From assembly GCA_002389905.1 (NCBI GenBank), contig DGRE01000018.1, positions 1 to 60,608 of the forward strand: a DNA stretch of 60,608 nucleotides, in the 5' to 3' direction. Shown piece by piece: positions 7,830 through 16,645 of this stretch (the first letter of the stretch is position 1; each line of letters starts with the position of its first letter). Below the pieces are notes generated by a model, which worked only from the letters and a program-made list of their open reading frames with translations, had not been told where the DNA came from and searched no databases. Source of the stretch: Hungatella sp. UBA4396 (lineage in GTDB: Bacteria > Bacillota > Clostridia > Lachnospirales > Lachnospiraceae). The position numbers and the translations under genes were made by a program.

Positions 7830-9743
7830 CTAATTTATTTTAATTGCAATCACCGGCTTTTCAAGAGAAGCCCGTGGGGACGTAATTCCTGTTACCTCCT
7901 GGAAGGAAGGGGTATTGCTGATGATGATGGGAACCACCGTATCATATCCTTCTTTTTTCAGGGCATCTAAGTCAAAGGACAAAAGCCTGGTCCCTTTTTT
8001 GACATGAGTGCCTTCTTCCACATACTTTTTAAAATGTTTTCCCTCTAACTGAACCGTATTGATTCCCACATGGATGATCATCTCCGCCCCATTGTCCAGC
8101 ATAAGCCCCAAAGCATGAAGGGTTGGATATACCAGAGTCACAGTACAGTCCTCCGGAGCTACGACCTCACCCTTTTCCGGCACAATGGCAATTCCGTTTC
8201 CCAAAGCCATGGAAGAAAATACCTCATCATTTACTGATGTCATGGGAACTGCCGCACCTTCCACGGGAGAACCGATCAATACGTCTGCTTTGGAGATAAT
8301 ATCTGAAGCATCCTTATGTACACCGGCTTCTTCTGCCGTTGTACGGTCAGGGGATTTGCTGAAACCGGAAGTTTTTCCCGTCTCTCCTGGAATATCGTCA
8401 AAACCGAAAAGCAAGGTAAGTCCCATTGCTCCAAAAAATGATACTGCAACGCCGATCAGATAATAAATAAAGCTTTTCATGCCAAAAGCTGCATAAGTTG
8501 CAAAGGTGAGCACGCCGTTATTGGCAAAGGCATCACCGTATACGCCTCCCACTCCCATGATGGCTCCGCCGATGGTGCCGCAGATAATGGCATAGATCAT
8601 AGGCTTTTTCAGCCTCAGGTTACAGCCGTAAATAGCAGGCTCTGTAATGCCGCAGACAGATGCGGATATGGAGGCGGAAGCTGCAACTGTTTTCAAATCT
8701 TTGCTTTTTGTTTTTAACATAACACCGAGAGCCGCTCCGCCCTGGGAAAAGTTTGCCGCACCTGCAAAAGCCAGCAAATTCTGATGTCCAAACTGGGCCA
8801 CATCATTGATACCGATGGGAAGCAGGGCTCTGTGCGCCCCGAAAATAACGAATACACACCACATACCGCCTATGAATGCGCCGCATAAGGCAGGGCTTAA
8901 ATTCATCATTCCGGTGTAAATAAAGTTAATGGCATTTCCGATGTAAATACCGATGGGTCCAAATACCATAAAAGTGGCAGGAACCATGACCAGCAGGGAT
9001 AAACCGGGAACCAGAATGATCTTCAGCACTTCCGGAATTACTTTTTCTAAAAACTTCTGTATATAAGAGAGAATAAATACCCCGATAATGATGGGAATTA
9101 CTGATGAAGCATAGCTTGCCTTGGTGATGGAAATGCCAAACATAGCAACATCTGCTTCTCCTGTCATCAGGGAAACCACTGCCGGGTAGCACATGGTGCC
9201 GCCAAGAGCCATGGCAATGAATTCATTTGCCTTAAATACCTTTGCACTGGAATAGGCAAGGATAATAGGCATGAAATAAAACAATGCGTCTGTGGCAGCC
9301 ATAATGAGAATATAAGTCTGGTTGGTGGTAATATCCAGCCCTTGCTTGGAAGCCATAATTCTTGCAATGGTCAGGAAGCCCTTTAAAAGTCCGGAAGCTG
9401 CAATGGCCGGAACCATGGGAGTGAACATGGTGGAAACGGCAATGAGAATCCGGTTTCCCAAAGAACCCTTTTCTCCTCCCTCATCCGGAGTTTCGGCCAA
9501 TGATACCATGGGAATGATCTCTTCGTAAACCTTTGTCACCTTTGTTCCTAAAACGACTTGAAACTGTCCGCCGCTTTCCACCACTGAGATGACACCTTCC
9601 AGATGTTCAATCACTTCTTTATTTACTTTCTTTGAATCTTTTAACTCAAACCTCAATCTGGTAAAACAATGGGTAAGTCCCTTTACATTTTCAGAGCCGC
9701 CGACATGTTCCAAAATGTCCTTGGCTGTTTGATTATAATTCAT
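7830..9743 (-). CDS. bglP: Beta-glucoside PTS permease EIIBCA
   Basis: Single-chain phosphotransferase transporter (637 aa) that imports and phosphorylates beta-glucosides. The domain order is EIIB (1-90, phospho-cysteine C26 in LTHCFTRLRF), EIIC membrane domain (about 105-460, with ALLPIGIND and GITEPAIYG), linker, and EIIA (about 500-630, phospho-histidine in EMIIHVGINTVQLEG). The start is ATG 9743 behind AAAGGAG; an upstream in-frame TTG lacks a ribosome site. It is the first gene of the operon, preceded by promoter, RAT site and U-tract, so expression should need LicT. bglA follows 16 nt downstream. Confidence 0.95.
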   Translation of the reverse strand: MNYNQTAKDILEHVGGSENVKGLTHCFTRLRFELKDSKKVNKEVIEHLEGVISVVESGGQFQVVLGTKVTKVYEEIIPMVSLAETPDEGGEKGSLGNRILIAVSTMFTPMVPAIAASGLLKGFLTIARIMASKQGLDITTNQTYILIMAATDALFYFMPIILAYSSAKVFKANEFIAMALGGTMCYPAVVSLMTGEADVAMFGISITKASYASSVIPIIIGVFILSYIQKFLEKVIPEVLKIILVPGLSLLVMVPATFMVFGPIGIYIGNAINFIYTGMMNLSPALCGAFIGGMWCVFVIFGAHRALLPIGINDVAQFGHQNLLAFAGAANFSQGGAALGVMLKTKSKDLKTVAASASISASVCGITEPAIYGCNLRLKKPMIYAIICGTIGGAIMGVGGVYGDAFANNGVLTFATYAAFGMKSFIYYLIGVAVSFFGAMGLTLLFGFDDIPGETGKTSGFSKSPDRTTAEEAGVHKDASDIISKADVLIGSPVEGAAVPMTSVNDEVFSSMALGNGIAIVPEKGEVVAPEDCTVTLVYPTLHALGLMLDNGAEMIIHVGINTVQLEGKHFKKYVEEGTHVKKGTRLLSFDLDALKKEGYDTVVPIIISNTPSFQEVTGITSPRASLEKPVIAIKIN

Positions 9744-9873
9744 ATTCCAAACTCCTTTCAAGTGTTTTCTGTCTCATCATCCGGCCGGAATGACAAAATA
9801 AAAAGACCCGATCAAGCTGTATGAATCATAAGACCATAGAAAATAATGAGTCTTATCACCCTTCGCCCAATCC

Positions 9874-9902
9874 GATCTTGCCTGCATTACCAGTAACACG
9901 TC
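9874..9902 (-). promoter_or_regulatory. RAT antiterminator site for LicT
   Basis: On the minus strand the sequence carries TGTTACTG, five nt, then GCAGGCAA, the conserved core of the ribonucleic antiterminator bound by LicT/BglG proteins. It lies about 130 nt upstream of bglP, between the promoter and a U-tract at about 9795-9804 (TTTTTATTTT on the minus strand). I could not fold one clean terminator stem overlapping the RAT; a short ATAAGAC/GTCTTAT stem lies between them. Confidence 0.75.
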
Positions 9903-9939
9903 TTCTTGTCTTACTATTTAGTTGTACCCAACTGAATAC

Positions 9940-9968
9940 AATATATCACTATTTACAGATGAATGCAA
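9940..9968 (-). promoter_or_regulatory. Promoter of the beta-glucoside operon
   Basis: Minus-strand TTGCAT, 17 nt, TATATT, ending 37 nt upstream of the RAT site. Its position makes the RAT part of the nascent leader, as antitermination requires. Confidence 0.65.
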
Positions 9969-10050
9969 CTAATTTTAAAATTTCTCATGTTTTACTAATT
10001 TTTATACATATAAATTGTGTACTTTTACAAAAGAGATAAATCATCGCTTC

Positions 10051-10845
10051 CTACATTATGAACATCCTCGCCGTCATAAGATCCTTCATATCTTTCGCCA
10101 TATAGGAAACCGTGTAATCATCTGTCATCTTCACTCCCGGATAAAAGGATGCCCGCAATGCATCAAAATGATCTTTGAAATTGATCTCAAGCTCTATGGG
10201 GCACGGAACCTCCAAATGGCATTTGTCCTTATTCATAAGAGCGTAATAAGCACCTTCACTAATCTGTTCCCAGGCCAGCTCAGGAGCAAGATTGATGGTT
10301 GCATTTCCCAGACCTTCCTTCACTGCTACGGCCGTGATATTAGGGTCATACTCATGTACGTGGCCGCAAAGGGCTCTGTCTCCGCTGATAAACACCGAAG
10401 GCACGCCAAGGGACTGGGCGTAGTAGGCGTGCATGAGAAATTCGGAAGCGGTCTTACCGTTGAATTTCACTGTATTATTGCGTCTGTTCATCGTGTGTGA
10501 CAATGGATTGCCATTAGAACCTGCAGGGGAATGATATCCCACAAACATCAGGGCATCGAAGCTGCTATCCAGTCCGCAGACCATAGATGCCGGAGACGGT
10601 TCCCAGCCGAATATAATCTTCGCTTCTTTGGGGAACATAGATAAATCCATATTGCGGCCTGAGTCGTGTGCATCCTTAACATAAATCTCTGTAGCGCCTG
10701 CCTTAATAGCGCCTTTGCAGGCGGCTACGGCTTCAAGCGTCATCTCTCTGGCAATAGCTCCGTGTTCAATATCCCCTAAATTTGTAGAACTCCAGGATGT
10801 TGCACCTGAAACGCCTTCTAAATCAACACTGATATAAACTTTCAT
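10051..10845 (-). CDS. M55 family D-aminopeptidase (DppA-like)
   Basis: Zinc-dependent D-aminopeptidase fold. The 264-aa protein opens with MKVYISVDLEGVSG, where the Asp and Glu are the family's first metal ligands, and carries VKDAHDSGRNMD near 57-68 and FVGYHSPAG near 102-110 with further metal histidines. B. subtilis DppA releases N-terminal D-amino acids and lies beside a dipeptide ABC importer. Here it sits downstream of M42 peptidase and Dpp genes, but behind a terminator and its own promoter, so it can be expressed separately. The family is clear; substrate preference is inferred. Confidence 0.88.
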   Translation of the reverse strand: MKVYISVDLEGVSGATSWSSTNLGDIEHGAIAREMTLEAVAACKGAIKAGATEIYVKDAHDSGRNMDLSMFPKEAKIIFGWEPSPASMVCGLDSSFDALMFVGYHSPAGSNGNPLSHTMNRRNNTVKFNGKTASEFLMHAYYAQSLGVPSVFISGDRALCGHVHEYDPNITAVAVKEGLGNATINLAPELAWEQISEGAYYALMNKDKCHLEVPCPIELEINFKDHFDALRASFYPGVKMTDDYTVSYMAKDMKDLMTARMFIM

Positions 10846-10947
10846 AATCGCTCTCTTTTCTTTTTATTCATAATCTCAAAGTCAATTCCGTCTGTAACCT
10901 TACACCCAATTTTAGATATTCTTCGTCAATATCAAACCGTTTTATAA

Positions 10948-10986
10948 CAAAAAACGACGGCACAAAAATACACTTTCTACACCGTC
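10948..10986 (-). terminator. Terminator-like hairpin in the leader of the M55 gene
   Basis: On the minus strand GACGG pairs with CCGTC around a loop, followed by a run of six T. It lies about 15-45 nt after the predicted transcription start and 100 nt before the M55 start, so it could attenuate transcription of that gene. Confidence 0.45.
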
Positions 10987-10999
10987 ACAAACTTATATA

Positions 11000-11028
11000 A
11001 GTATATACAGCGGAACCGGAAAAGTCAA
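11000..11028 (-). promoter_or_regulatory. Promoter for the M55 peptidase gene
   Basis: Minus-strand TTGACT, 17 nt, TATACT, directly downstream of the M42 terminator. The hairpin with a U-tract follows just after the expected start point. Confidence 0.6.
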
Positions 11029-11029
11029 T

Positions 11030-11072
11030 AAAAAAAGCGGGATCTGTTCCTAAAATAAAGGTACAAATCCCG
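11030..11072 (-). terminator. Intrinsic terminator of the dpp-SBP-creatininase-M42 operon
   Basis: On the minus strand CGGGAT pairs with ATCCCG, with an inner TGTACCT/AGGAACA stem, followed by seven T residues. It starts eight nt after the M42 stop codon. Confidence 0.88.
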
Positions 11073-11080
11073 TTTTTTTA

Positions 11081-12178
11081 TCAGTTCCTGCAGATATCTT
11101 TCCTCATGATCCGGTCAATTTTCTCTGCATCCAATCCCCGGATAACTCCTAGTGCCATGTTAACAGCGGCATCCACATCCTCTACAGCACAAAAGTTATA
11201 ATGACTGTGCACATATCTGGACGGAATTCCCAGCACCAGAACAGGAACAGCTTTGCCCGTCAGACTGATCTTCCCGGCATTGGTGCTTCCTCCCCGGCGC
11301 ACAGCATCCTGATATTTGATTCCATATTTGTCACCGGTCTCCTGGGCATACTGGATAAATTCCACGTTAGAAATATAGCTGTTATCCATATGGCGGATCT
11401 GGACACCGCCTCTTAAAGAGCCCTGGGCGATGCCGGGACGGAAGAAGAAATCATCTGCCGGAGAGCCTTCAAACACAATAGCCAGATCTGGCTGCACCTG
11501 CTGGGCTGTTACGGTTGCCCCTCTTGTGCCTACTTCTTCCTGAGCGGCAAAAGCGCCTACCACTTCTACTGCCAGTTGGTCTGCTTCATTCTTTAAAGCC
11601 TGCATGGTTTCAATGATGCTAACACATCCCAGACGGTTGTCAAAAGCCTTGCCGTACAGAATGCCGTTTTCCTCATGATGTTCAAATTTCACGTCAGGCA
11701 CAATAGGGTCCCCCGGACGGATGCCATATACCTCCATTGCCTCTTCCCGGCTGCTGGCTCCCACATCTACCAGGATATCCTCAATAGCCAGGGAATTGTC
11801 ATTTCTTTGAGCAGGTGTGAGAAAATGCACCGGCTTGGAAGTGGTGATTCCCCTGTGCAGCTTCCCTGACCTGGTTCTCACCAAAACCGAGTGAGCAGGC
11901 AGACTGGTAAGATGAAACCCTCCCAGCATGAGGATGCTCAAAAGCCCGTTCTCCAAAATAGACTGAACCATGAATCCGCACTCATCCAAGTGGGCGTCCA
12001 GCATAATCACCGGACGGCCCTCTTTTTTATGTTTCATGGATGCATACACATTGTACATGGCGTCATTTTCCACATCCAGACCCTGGCACCAGTTCTTTAC
12101 TTCCCGGATTACCTCATCCTCAAAGCCGCTGGGGCCAAAGGCGTTGGTCAAAGCTTCAATTAATTTTATATCTGCCAT
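11081..12178 (-). CDS. M42 family metallo-aminopeptidase
   Basis: Two-metal aminopeptidase of the M42 (PepA/FrvX/endoglucanase-M-like) family, usually a large cytosolic tetrahedral complex that trims peptides. The 365-aa protein shows ALTNAFGPSGFEDEV at the N-terminus, first metal ligands in MLDAHLDECGFMV (about 60), KAFDNRLGC (about 180), catalytic glutamates in AAQEEVGTRGA (about 210), and VFEGSPADD. ATG 12178 is used because GGAGG sits six nt upstream; an in-frame ATG four codons earlier lies at that ribosome site itself. It ends the peptide ABC operon, fitting digestion of imported oligopeptides. Confidence 0.93.
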   Translation of the reverse strand: MADIKLIEALTNAFGPSGFEDEVIREVKNWCQGLDVENDAMYNVYASMKHKKEGRPVIMLDAHLDECGFMVQSILENGLLSILMLGGFHLTSLPAHSVLVRTRSGKLHRGITTSKPVHFLTPAQRNDNSLAIEDILVDVGASSREEAMEVYGIRPGDPIVPDVKFEHHEENGILYGKAFDNRLGCVSIIETMQALKNEADQLAVEVVGAFAAQEEVGTRGATVTAQQVQPDLAIVFEGSPADDFFFRPGIAQGSLRGGVQIRHMDNSYISNVEFIQYAQETGDKYGIKYQDAVRRGGSTNAGKISLTGKAVPVLVLGIPSRYVHSHYNFCAVEDVDAAVNMALGVIRGLDAEKIDRIMRKDICRN

Positions 12179-12207
12179 GATTTCCTCCATATGTCAAATC
12201 CATTGTA

Positions 12208-12972
12208 TCAATTACAGCTTAACTTTTTTAACTCCTCAATTAAATCAAGGATGTAATCAGCCGTGGTCTGAACCATTTCCCGGCCCCATTCCACAGTGGC
12301 TGTATTGGGGTGATCCGGTCCGATCCAGCCATTGTCCGTCACCTTGGGAGTGTTCCTCAATATTTCGATTTCAACTCCTTTAAAGCGGACGGTGCGGAAC
12401 CCTGTTGCAACCAGGTTCTCTGTCAGGTTATTCATTTCCAGAGGAAGGTCAATCTGGCTCATGTCGATCAGTGACGGGTCTACTGCCATGATTCCTGCAG
12501 TTTCCTCGCCGCCGCCGTGTCCGCCTTTCCACTCCGGTTTCATATCCCAGGCCATAAGCCACCAGTTGAGCATGACCACCATAGCGCCCTTTTTATCAAA
12601 CTCCAGGCCCACACGCTCGATTGTTTTAATATTTCCTCCATGTCCGTTAAGCACTAAAATTTTGCGGGCGCCGTGGCTGTAAAGCCCGTCTACAATCTGG
12701 TATACATACTGGTAAAGCACGTCGGGATCAATGTTAATGGTGCCCGGATAATCAGCCAGAGACTGGCATGCTCCGTAGGGAATCATGGGTGCAATGAGGA
12801 TGTTATCATTTTTCTCCTCAATCAGATCCAGAATCTTGTCCGGCACCAGGGTGTCAGTTCCAAGGGGAGCGTGACGTCCGTGGCACTCTGTACTTCCGAT
12901 TGGAAGAATGACCATGTCACTTTCCTTAAAATACCGCTCTGCTGCCGGCCATGTAATCTTTGATAACCTCAT
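12208..12972 (-). CDS. Creatininase-family amidohydrolase
   Basis: A 254-aa member of the creatininase/MftE/ArfB-like metal-dependent amidohydrolase family. Typical metal-binding motifs are present: LPIGSTECHGRHAPLGTDT (about 22-40), VLNGHGGN (about 105-112) and GGHGGGEETAG (about 150-160). Members cleave cyclic or linear amides (creatinine, formamides, modified peptides); the exact reaction cannot be read here. It lies between the ABC solute-binding gene and the M42 peptidase, which suggests it processes an imported peptide or amide. Nothing points specifically to creatinine. Confidence 0.85.
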   Translation of the reverse strand: MRLSKITWPAAERYFKESDMVILPIGSTECHGRHAPLGTDTLVPDKILDLIEEKNDNILIAPMIPYGACQSLADYPGTINIDPDVLYQYVYQIVDGLYSHGARKILVLNGHGGNIKTIERVGLEFDKKGAMVVMLNWWLMAWDMKPEWKGGHGGGEETAGIMAVDPSLIDMSQIDLPLEMNNLTENLVATGFRTVRFKGVEIEILRNTPKVTDNGWIGPDHPNTATVEWGREMVQTTADYILDLIEELKKLSCN

Positions 12973-12995
12973 GATCTCTCTCCTTTTTATTTCAC

Positions 12996-14585
12996 TTATT
13001 TTGCAACCTTTACATCATCCAATTTGTGATATCCGATTGGGTCCATTACAAAGCCTTCTACCTTGGCATTTGCGCCTGCTGTAATGGTGGTGTAATAAAC
13101 GGGTGCGTTGTTGTTGATTTCTTTTAACTTCACAGCCAGATCTTCGTATGCTTTCAGTCTTACAGACTCGTCTGTGCTGGTTCTTCCGGCTTCCACCAGC
13201 TTGTCCACTTCAGGATCTGCGATAAAGCTGCGGTTTCCGGCTGCGCCCTGCTGGGAAGAGTGCTCAAGGGAATAGTAGGTGTAATCAGCGTCTGTGGTAG
13301 AAGTTACCCAGCCAAAGTATCCCATGTCATGTTCTCCGGCAGTTGTTCTGGAAATAAAGCTTCCGAATTCCATTACTTCAATGCTGCAAGTGATTCCCAC
13401 GTCCTGAAGCATAGCCTGAACTGCCTGGCACACTTCCACACGGGTCTGGTTGTCATTTACCCAGATGCTTGTTTCAAAGCCATTTGCAAAACCGGCTTCA
13501 GCAAGAAGCTCTTTTGCCTTTTCCGGATTGTACTCATATGCTCCCGGGCTGTAATATCCGAATACGCCTGGTGCGATGATGGCATCAGCCGGTTCACCTG
13601 AGCCGCTGGCAATGGTGTCAATGATCAGCTGGCGGTCAATGGCGTAGTTGATGGCATCCCTTACCTTCTGATTGTCAAATGGTGCCTTGTTCATGTTCAT
13701 AGATATGTAGAAGCAGGTCAGGGATGGAGCTTCAAATAACTGGAGGGAAGAATTGCTTCTTACCTTTTCCAGATCGTTTGGAAGCAGGTCATACGCTAAG
13801 TCCACTTCTCCTGTTTCCAGAGCAATGGTTCTCTGAGCCGCCTCAGGAATCACCTTCATAACCAGCTTCTGTGTCTCTGCCGCTCCATCGTAATAGTCGT
13901 CAAAACGCTCTAAGGTAACAGAATCCCCCTGTTTCCACTCGACAAACTTATATGGTCCGGAGCCAACAGGATTCTGCTTGAATGCGTCTTCTCCCGCCTC
14001 TACTGCTGCCTTGGGTACAATTGCAGCAAAGGGTACGGAAAGGTTTCTGAGTGCCGGTGCATAAGGAGCTTTTAACTCTACTTTCACGGTGTAATCATCA
14101 ACCACTTCCACACTGCTGATAAAGTCAACAATGTAAGAAACAGCCGCAGAACCAATGGCTCTGTCCAGAGAAAACTTCACATCCTCTGCCTTTAATTCAG
14201 AACCGTCATGGAACTTCACTCCTTTGCGGATGTGGAAGGTATAAGATGTGTCAGATTCCTGATCCCAGCTTTCCGCAATCTGGGGCTTTAACTCGCCTGT
14301 AGCCGCATCAACTACGGTCAAGGTGTCAAATATCTGGTCTGTTACCTGAACAGCCGGAGTTTCCTTTCCCTGGTGAGGATCAAGAGAAGTAACATCTGCG
14401 CCCTGGGCCCAGACAACGGTGTCCTTGTACTCACCACTTCCTCCTGTTTCTCCTCCCTGGGAAGCAGCCTCAGTCTGTGTTCCTCCGGCATTTGTGCTCT
14501 GTCCTGAATTTCCGCAGCCAGCAGCGCTTACTGTTATGGCGGCAATCAGGGACAATGCCATGACTTTTTTCCATGTTTTTTTCAT
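12996..14585 (-). CDS. Peptide ABC transporter substrate-binding lipoprotein (SBP family 5)
   Basis: Extracytoplasmic peptide-binding lipoprotein for the adjacent Dpp/Opp importer (529 aa). It has a signal peptide with the lipobox SAAGC, then a low-complexity Gly/Ser/Thr linker, then the SBP_bac_5 fold (WAQGADVTSLDPHQGKE, YTFHIRKGVKFHDGS, NPVGSGPYKFVEW). ATG 14585 is chosen because it starts the signal peptide and has GAGGAG upstream; the frame is open for 65 more codons, but those overlap the dppF end and look non-coding. Ligand may be dipeptides, oligopeptides or another amide. Confidence 0.93.
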   Translation of the reverse strand: MKKTWKKVMALSLIAAITVSAAGCGNSGQSTNAGGTQTEAASQGGETGGSGEYKDTVVWAQGADVTSLDPHQGKETPAVQVTDQIFDTLTVVDAATGELKPQIAESWDQESDTSYTFHIRKGVKFHDGSELKAEDVKFSLDRAIGSAAVSYIVDFISSVEVVDDYTVKVELKAPYAPALRNLSVPFAAIVPKAAVEAGEDAFKQNPVGSGPYKFVEWKQGDSVTLERFDDYYDGAAETQKLVMKVIPEAAQRTIALETGEVDLAYDLLPNDLEKVRSNSSLQLFEAPSLTCFYISMNMNKAPFDNQKVRDAINYAIDRQLIIDTIASGSGEPADAIIAPGVFGYYSPGAYEYNPEKAKELLAEAGFANGFETSIWVNDNQTRVEVCQAVQAMLQDVGITCSIEVMEFGSFISRTTAGEHDMGYFGWVTSTTDADYTYYSLEHSSQQGAAGNRSFIADPEVDKLVEAGRTSTDESVRLKAYEDLAVKLKEINNNAPVYYTTITAGANAKVEGFVMDPIGYHKLDDVKVAK

Positions 14586-14659
14586 AATCAACATTCTCCT
14601 CTCTTTGAATTGGTGTAATCCTCTATAAAGACCGGTTTCAGGCAATGGCCTGCCGGAAT

Positions 14660-15634
14660 TTATCCAATATGCTGTACCATAAGACAGCTTACATGATGTC
14701 CTGGCTCCATTTCCTTTAACACCATTTCCTGGCTTGTGCAGGCTTCTATGGCATAAGGACAACGTTTTGCAAACCTGCATCCAGGCTCCGGATTGATGGG
14801 GGAGGTCAGTTCGCCCTTAAGAGGAATTCTCTCCATCTTAAAGTCCGGGTCAGGCACAGGAATGGCTGACAGCAGTGCCTTTGTATATGGGTGCATGGGG
14901 TTTTTAAACAAATCCTTAGCCGGAGCCGATTCCACCATCTGCCCTAAATACATGACCACAATATCATTGGAAAAATGCCTTACCACTGACAGATCGTGGG
15001 TGATAAACATGTAGGTCAGATTCAGTTCCTCCTGTAGGTCCTGCATCAGGTTTAAAATCTGGGCCTGAATGGAAACATCAAGGGCAGATACCGGCTCATC
15101 ACATACAATAAACTTGGGATTTACGGCCAGCGCTCTTGCAATTCCAATTCTCTGGCGCCGTCCTCCGTCCAGTTCGTGAGGATAAGTATTCATCAGCCGT
15201 TTTGCCAGACCTACCAGGTCCATGATTTTTTCCACCTGGGCCATAATGGCAGCCCCGTCATTGGCTTTATAAATGCCCTGGACCAGCAAAGGTTCAATAA
15301 TGGCTTCGCTGACAGTCATTCTTGGATTTAAGGAAGCAAAGGGGTCCTGGAAGATGATCTGCATGTCATTTCTCAGATTCTTCATCTGCCTCTTATTGTA
15401 TTCCAGTATGTTTTCTCCTTCAAAGAATACCTTGCCGTCAGTAGGCTCATGAAGCCGAAGGATAGCCCGTCCCATGGTGGACTTTCCGCATCCCGACTCT
15501 CCTACCACTCCTAAAGTTTCACCTGCCCGGATGGAAAAGTTTACGTCATCCACAGCATGAAGGGTCCCTTTTGGGGTTGTAAAATATTTTTTCAGATGTT
15601 CGACCCGCAATATTTCTTTTTTCTGTTCCTGCAT
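14660..15634 (-). CDS. dppF: Dipeptide/oligopeptide ABC transporter ATPase (DppF/OppF type)
   Basis: One of two ATPases powering the importer (324 aa). Walker A is GESGCGKSTMGR (about 42-53) and Walker B is FIVCDEPVSALD. The signature loop reads LDGGRRQRIGIARAL rather than LSGGQ, a variant common in DppF-like proteins. The C-terminal region carries the cysteine-rich oligopeptide-transporter extension (CRFAKRCPYAIEACTSQE), which in relatives can hold an Fe-S cluster. ATG 15634 follows AAAAGGAG. It lies 17 nt after dppD. Confidence 0.94.
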   Translation of the reverse strand: MQEQKKEILRVEHLKKYFTTPKGTLHAVDDVNFSIRAGETLGVVGESGCGKSTMGRAILRLHEPTDGKVFFEGENILEYNKRQMKNLRNDMQIIFQDPFASLNPRMTVSEAIIEPLLVQGIYKANDGAAIMAQVEKIMDLVGLAKRLMNTYPHELDGGRRQRIGIARALAVNPKFIVCDEPVSALDVSIQAQILNLMQDLQEELNLTYMFITHDLSVVRHFSNDIVVMYLGQMVESAPAKDLFKNPMHPYTKALLSAIPVPDPDFKMERIPLKGELTSPINPEPGCRFAKRCPYAIEACTSQEMVLKEMEPGHHVSCLMVQHIG

Positions 15635-15651
15635 ATGTCAATCTCCTTTTC

Positions 15652-16620
15652 TCAGCGGCAGCGGATACAGCGGACCTGATGAGTGCCGCTGACATTCACC
15701 ATCTCAGGATGAGCCTGGGAACATTCAGGAACCGCATACTCACACCGGTCGCAGAATACGCACCCTTCCGGCAGTCTGGTGGGATCAGGCATCATGCCGT
15801 CAATGGCCTGGAGCCGTTTTACATCACTGGTCAGGCTGGGAATGGAGCCGAAAAGCCCTTCTGTGTACGGATGCTTCGTATCTTTGTAAATATCCATTAA
15901 AGTACCGTATTCCACCACTTCTCCGGCATAAATGATCGCCACATAGTCACAGTTCTGGGCAACCACACCCAAATCGTGGGTAATGAGTATCATGGAGGTG
16001 TTATTTTCCGATTTCAGCTTGTATATCATTTCCAGCACCTGAGCCTGGATGGTAACATCCAGAGCCGTGGTGGGCTCATCCGCAATCAGAAGTTTGGGGT
16101 TGCAGGCAAGAGCGATGGCAATGACCACTCTCTGCTTCATACCGCCGGAAAACTGATGGGGATATTCCCCGAACCGTTCTGCTGGGATTCCTACACGCTC
16201 CAGCATGTTTTCAGCCCATTTCCTGGCTTCTGCCTTGGACAGCTCCGGATTGTGGATTTCAATAACTTCCATAATCTGCTCTCCCACAGTCAGCACCGGA
16301 TTTAAGGAGGTCATAGGGTCCTGGAAGATCATGGAGATCTCCCTTCCCCTGATGTTTTCCATCCCTGCGGCAGAAAGCTTTAAAATATCCTGCCCTCCAA
16401 ACAGCACCTCTCCGCCCAGTATCTTTCCGGGAGGATTGGGAATCAGCCTCATAATGCCCTTGGCAAGAGTGGTTTTTCCTGCACCTGTTTCACCTACCAG
16501 ACCTAAAGTCTCCCCGGCACCTATATGTAAATTGACTCCGTTTAACGCTTTTACCACTCCGTCATCGGTTTCATAATGGATAACTAAGTCCTTTACTTCT
16601 AACAATGGTTTATCTGCCAT
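15652..16620 (-). CDS. dppD: Dipeptide/oligopeptide ABC transporter ATPase (DppD/OppD type)
   Basis: Partner ATPase (322 aa). Walker A is GETGAGKTTLAKG (about 40-52), the signature is FSGGMKQRVVIAIAL, and Walker B is LLIADEPTTALD. The C-terminal oligopeptide extension has four cysteines (CVFCDRCEYAVPEC). It forms a heterodimer with DppF at the cytoplasmic face of DppB/DppC. The gene lies 25 nt after dppC in the same operon. Confidence 0.94.
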   Translation of the reverse strand: MADKPLLEVKDLVIHYETDDGVVKALNGVNLHIGAGETLGLVGETGAGKTTLAKGIMRLIPNPPGKILGGEVLFGGQDILKLSAAGMENIRGREISMIFQDPMTSLNPVLTVGEQIMEVIEIHNPELSKAEARKWAENMLERVGIPAERFGEYPHQFSGGMKQRVVIAIALACNPKLLIADEPTTALDVTIQAQVLEMIYKLKSENNTSMILITHDLGVVAQNCDYVAIIYAGEVVEYGTLMDIYKDTKHPYTEGLFGSIPSLTSDVKRLQAIDGMMPDPTRLPEGCVFCDRCEYAVPECSQAHPEMVNVSGTHQVRCIRCR

Positions 16621-16645
16621 ATGATCATCTGTCCTTTCATACCAA

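Noticed and set aside
15000..15200. Possible defect in the DppF signature (LDGGRRQR in place of LSGGQ)
   Set aside because: This variant is normal in DppF-type ATPases, so it is not evidence of inactivation.
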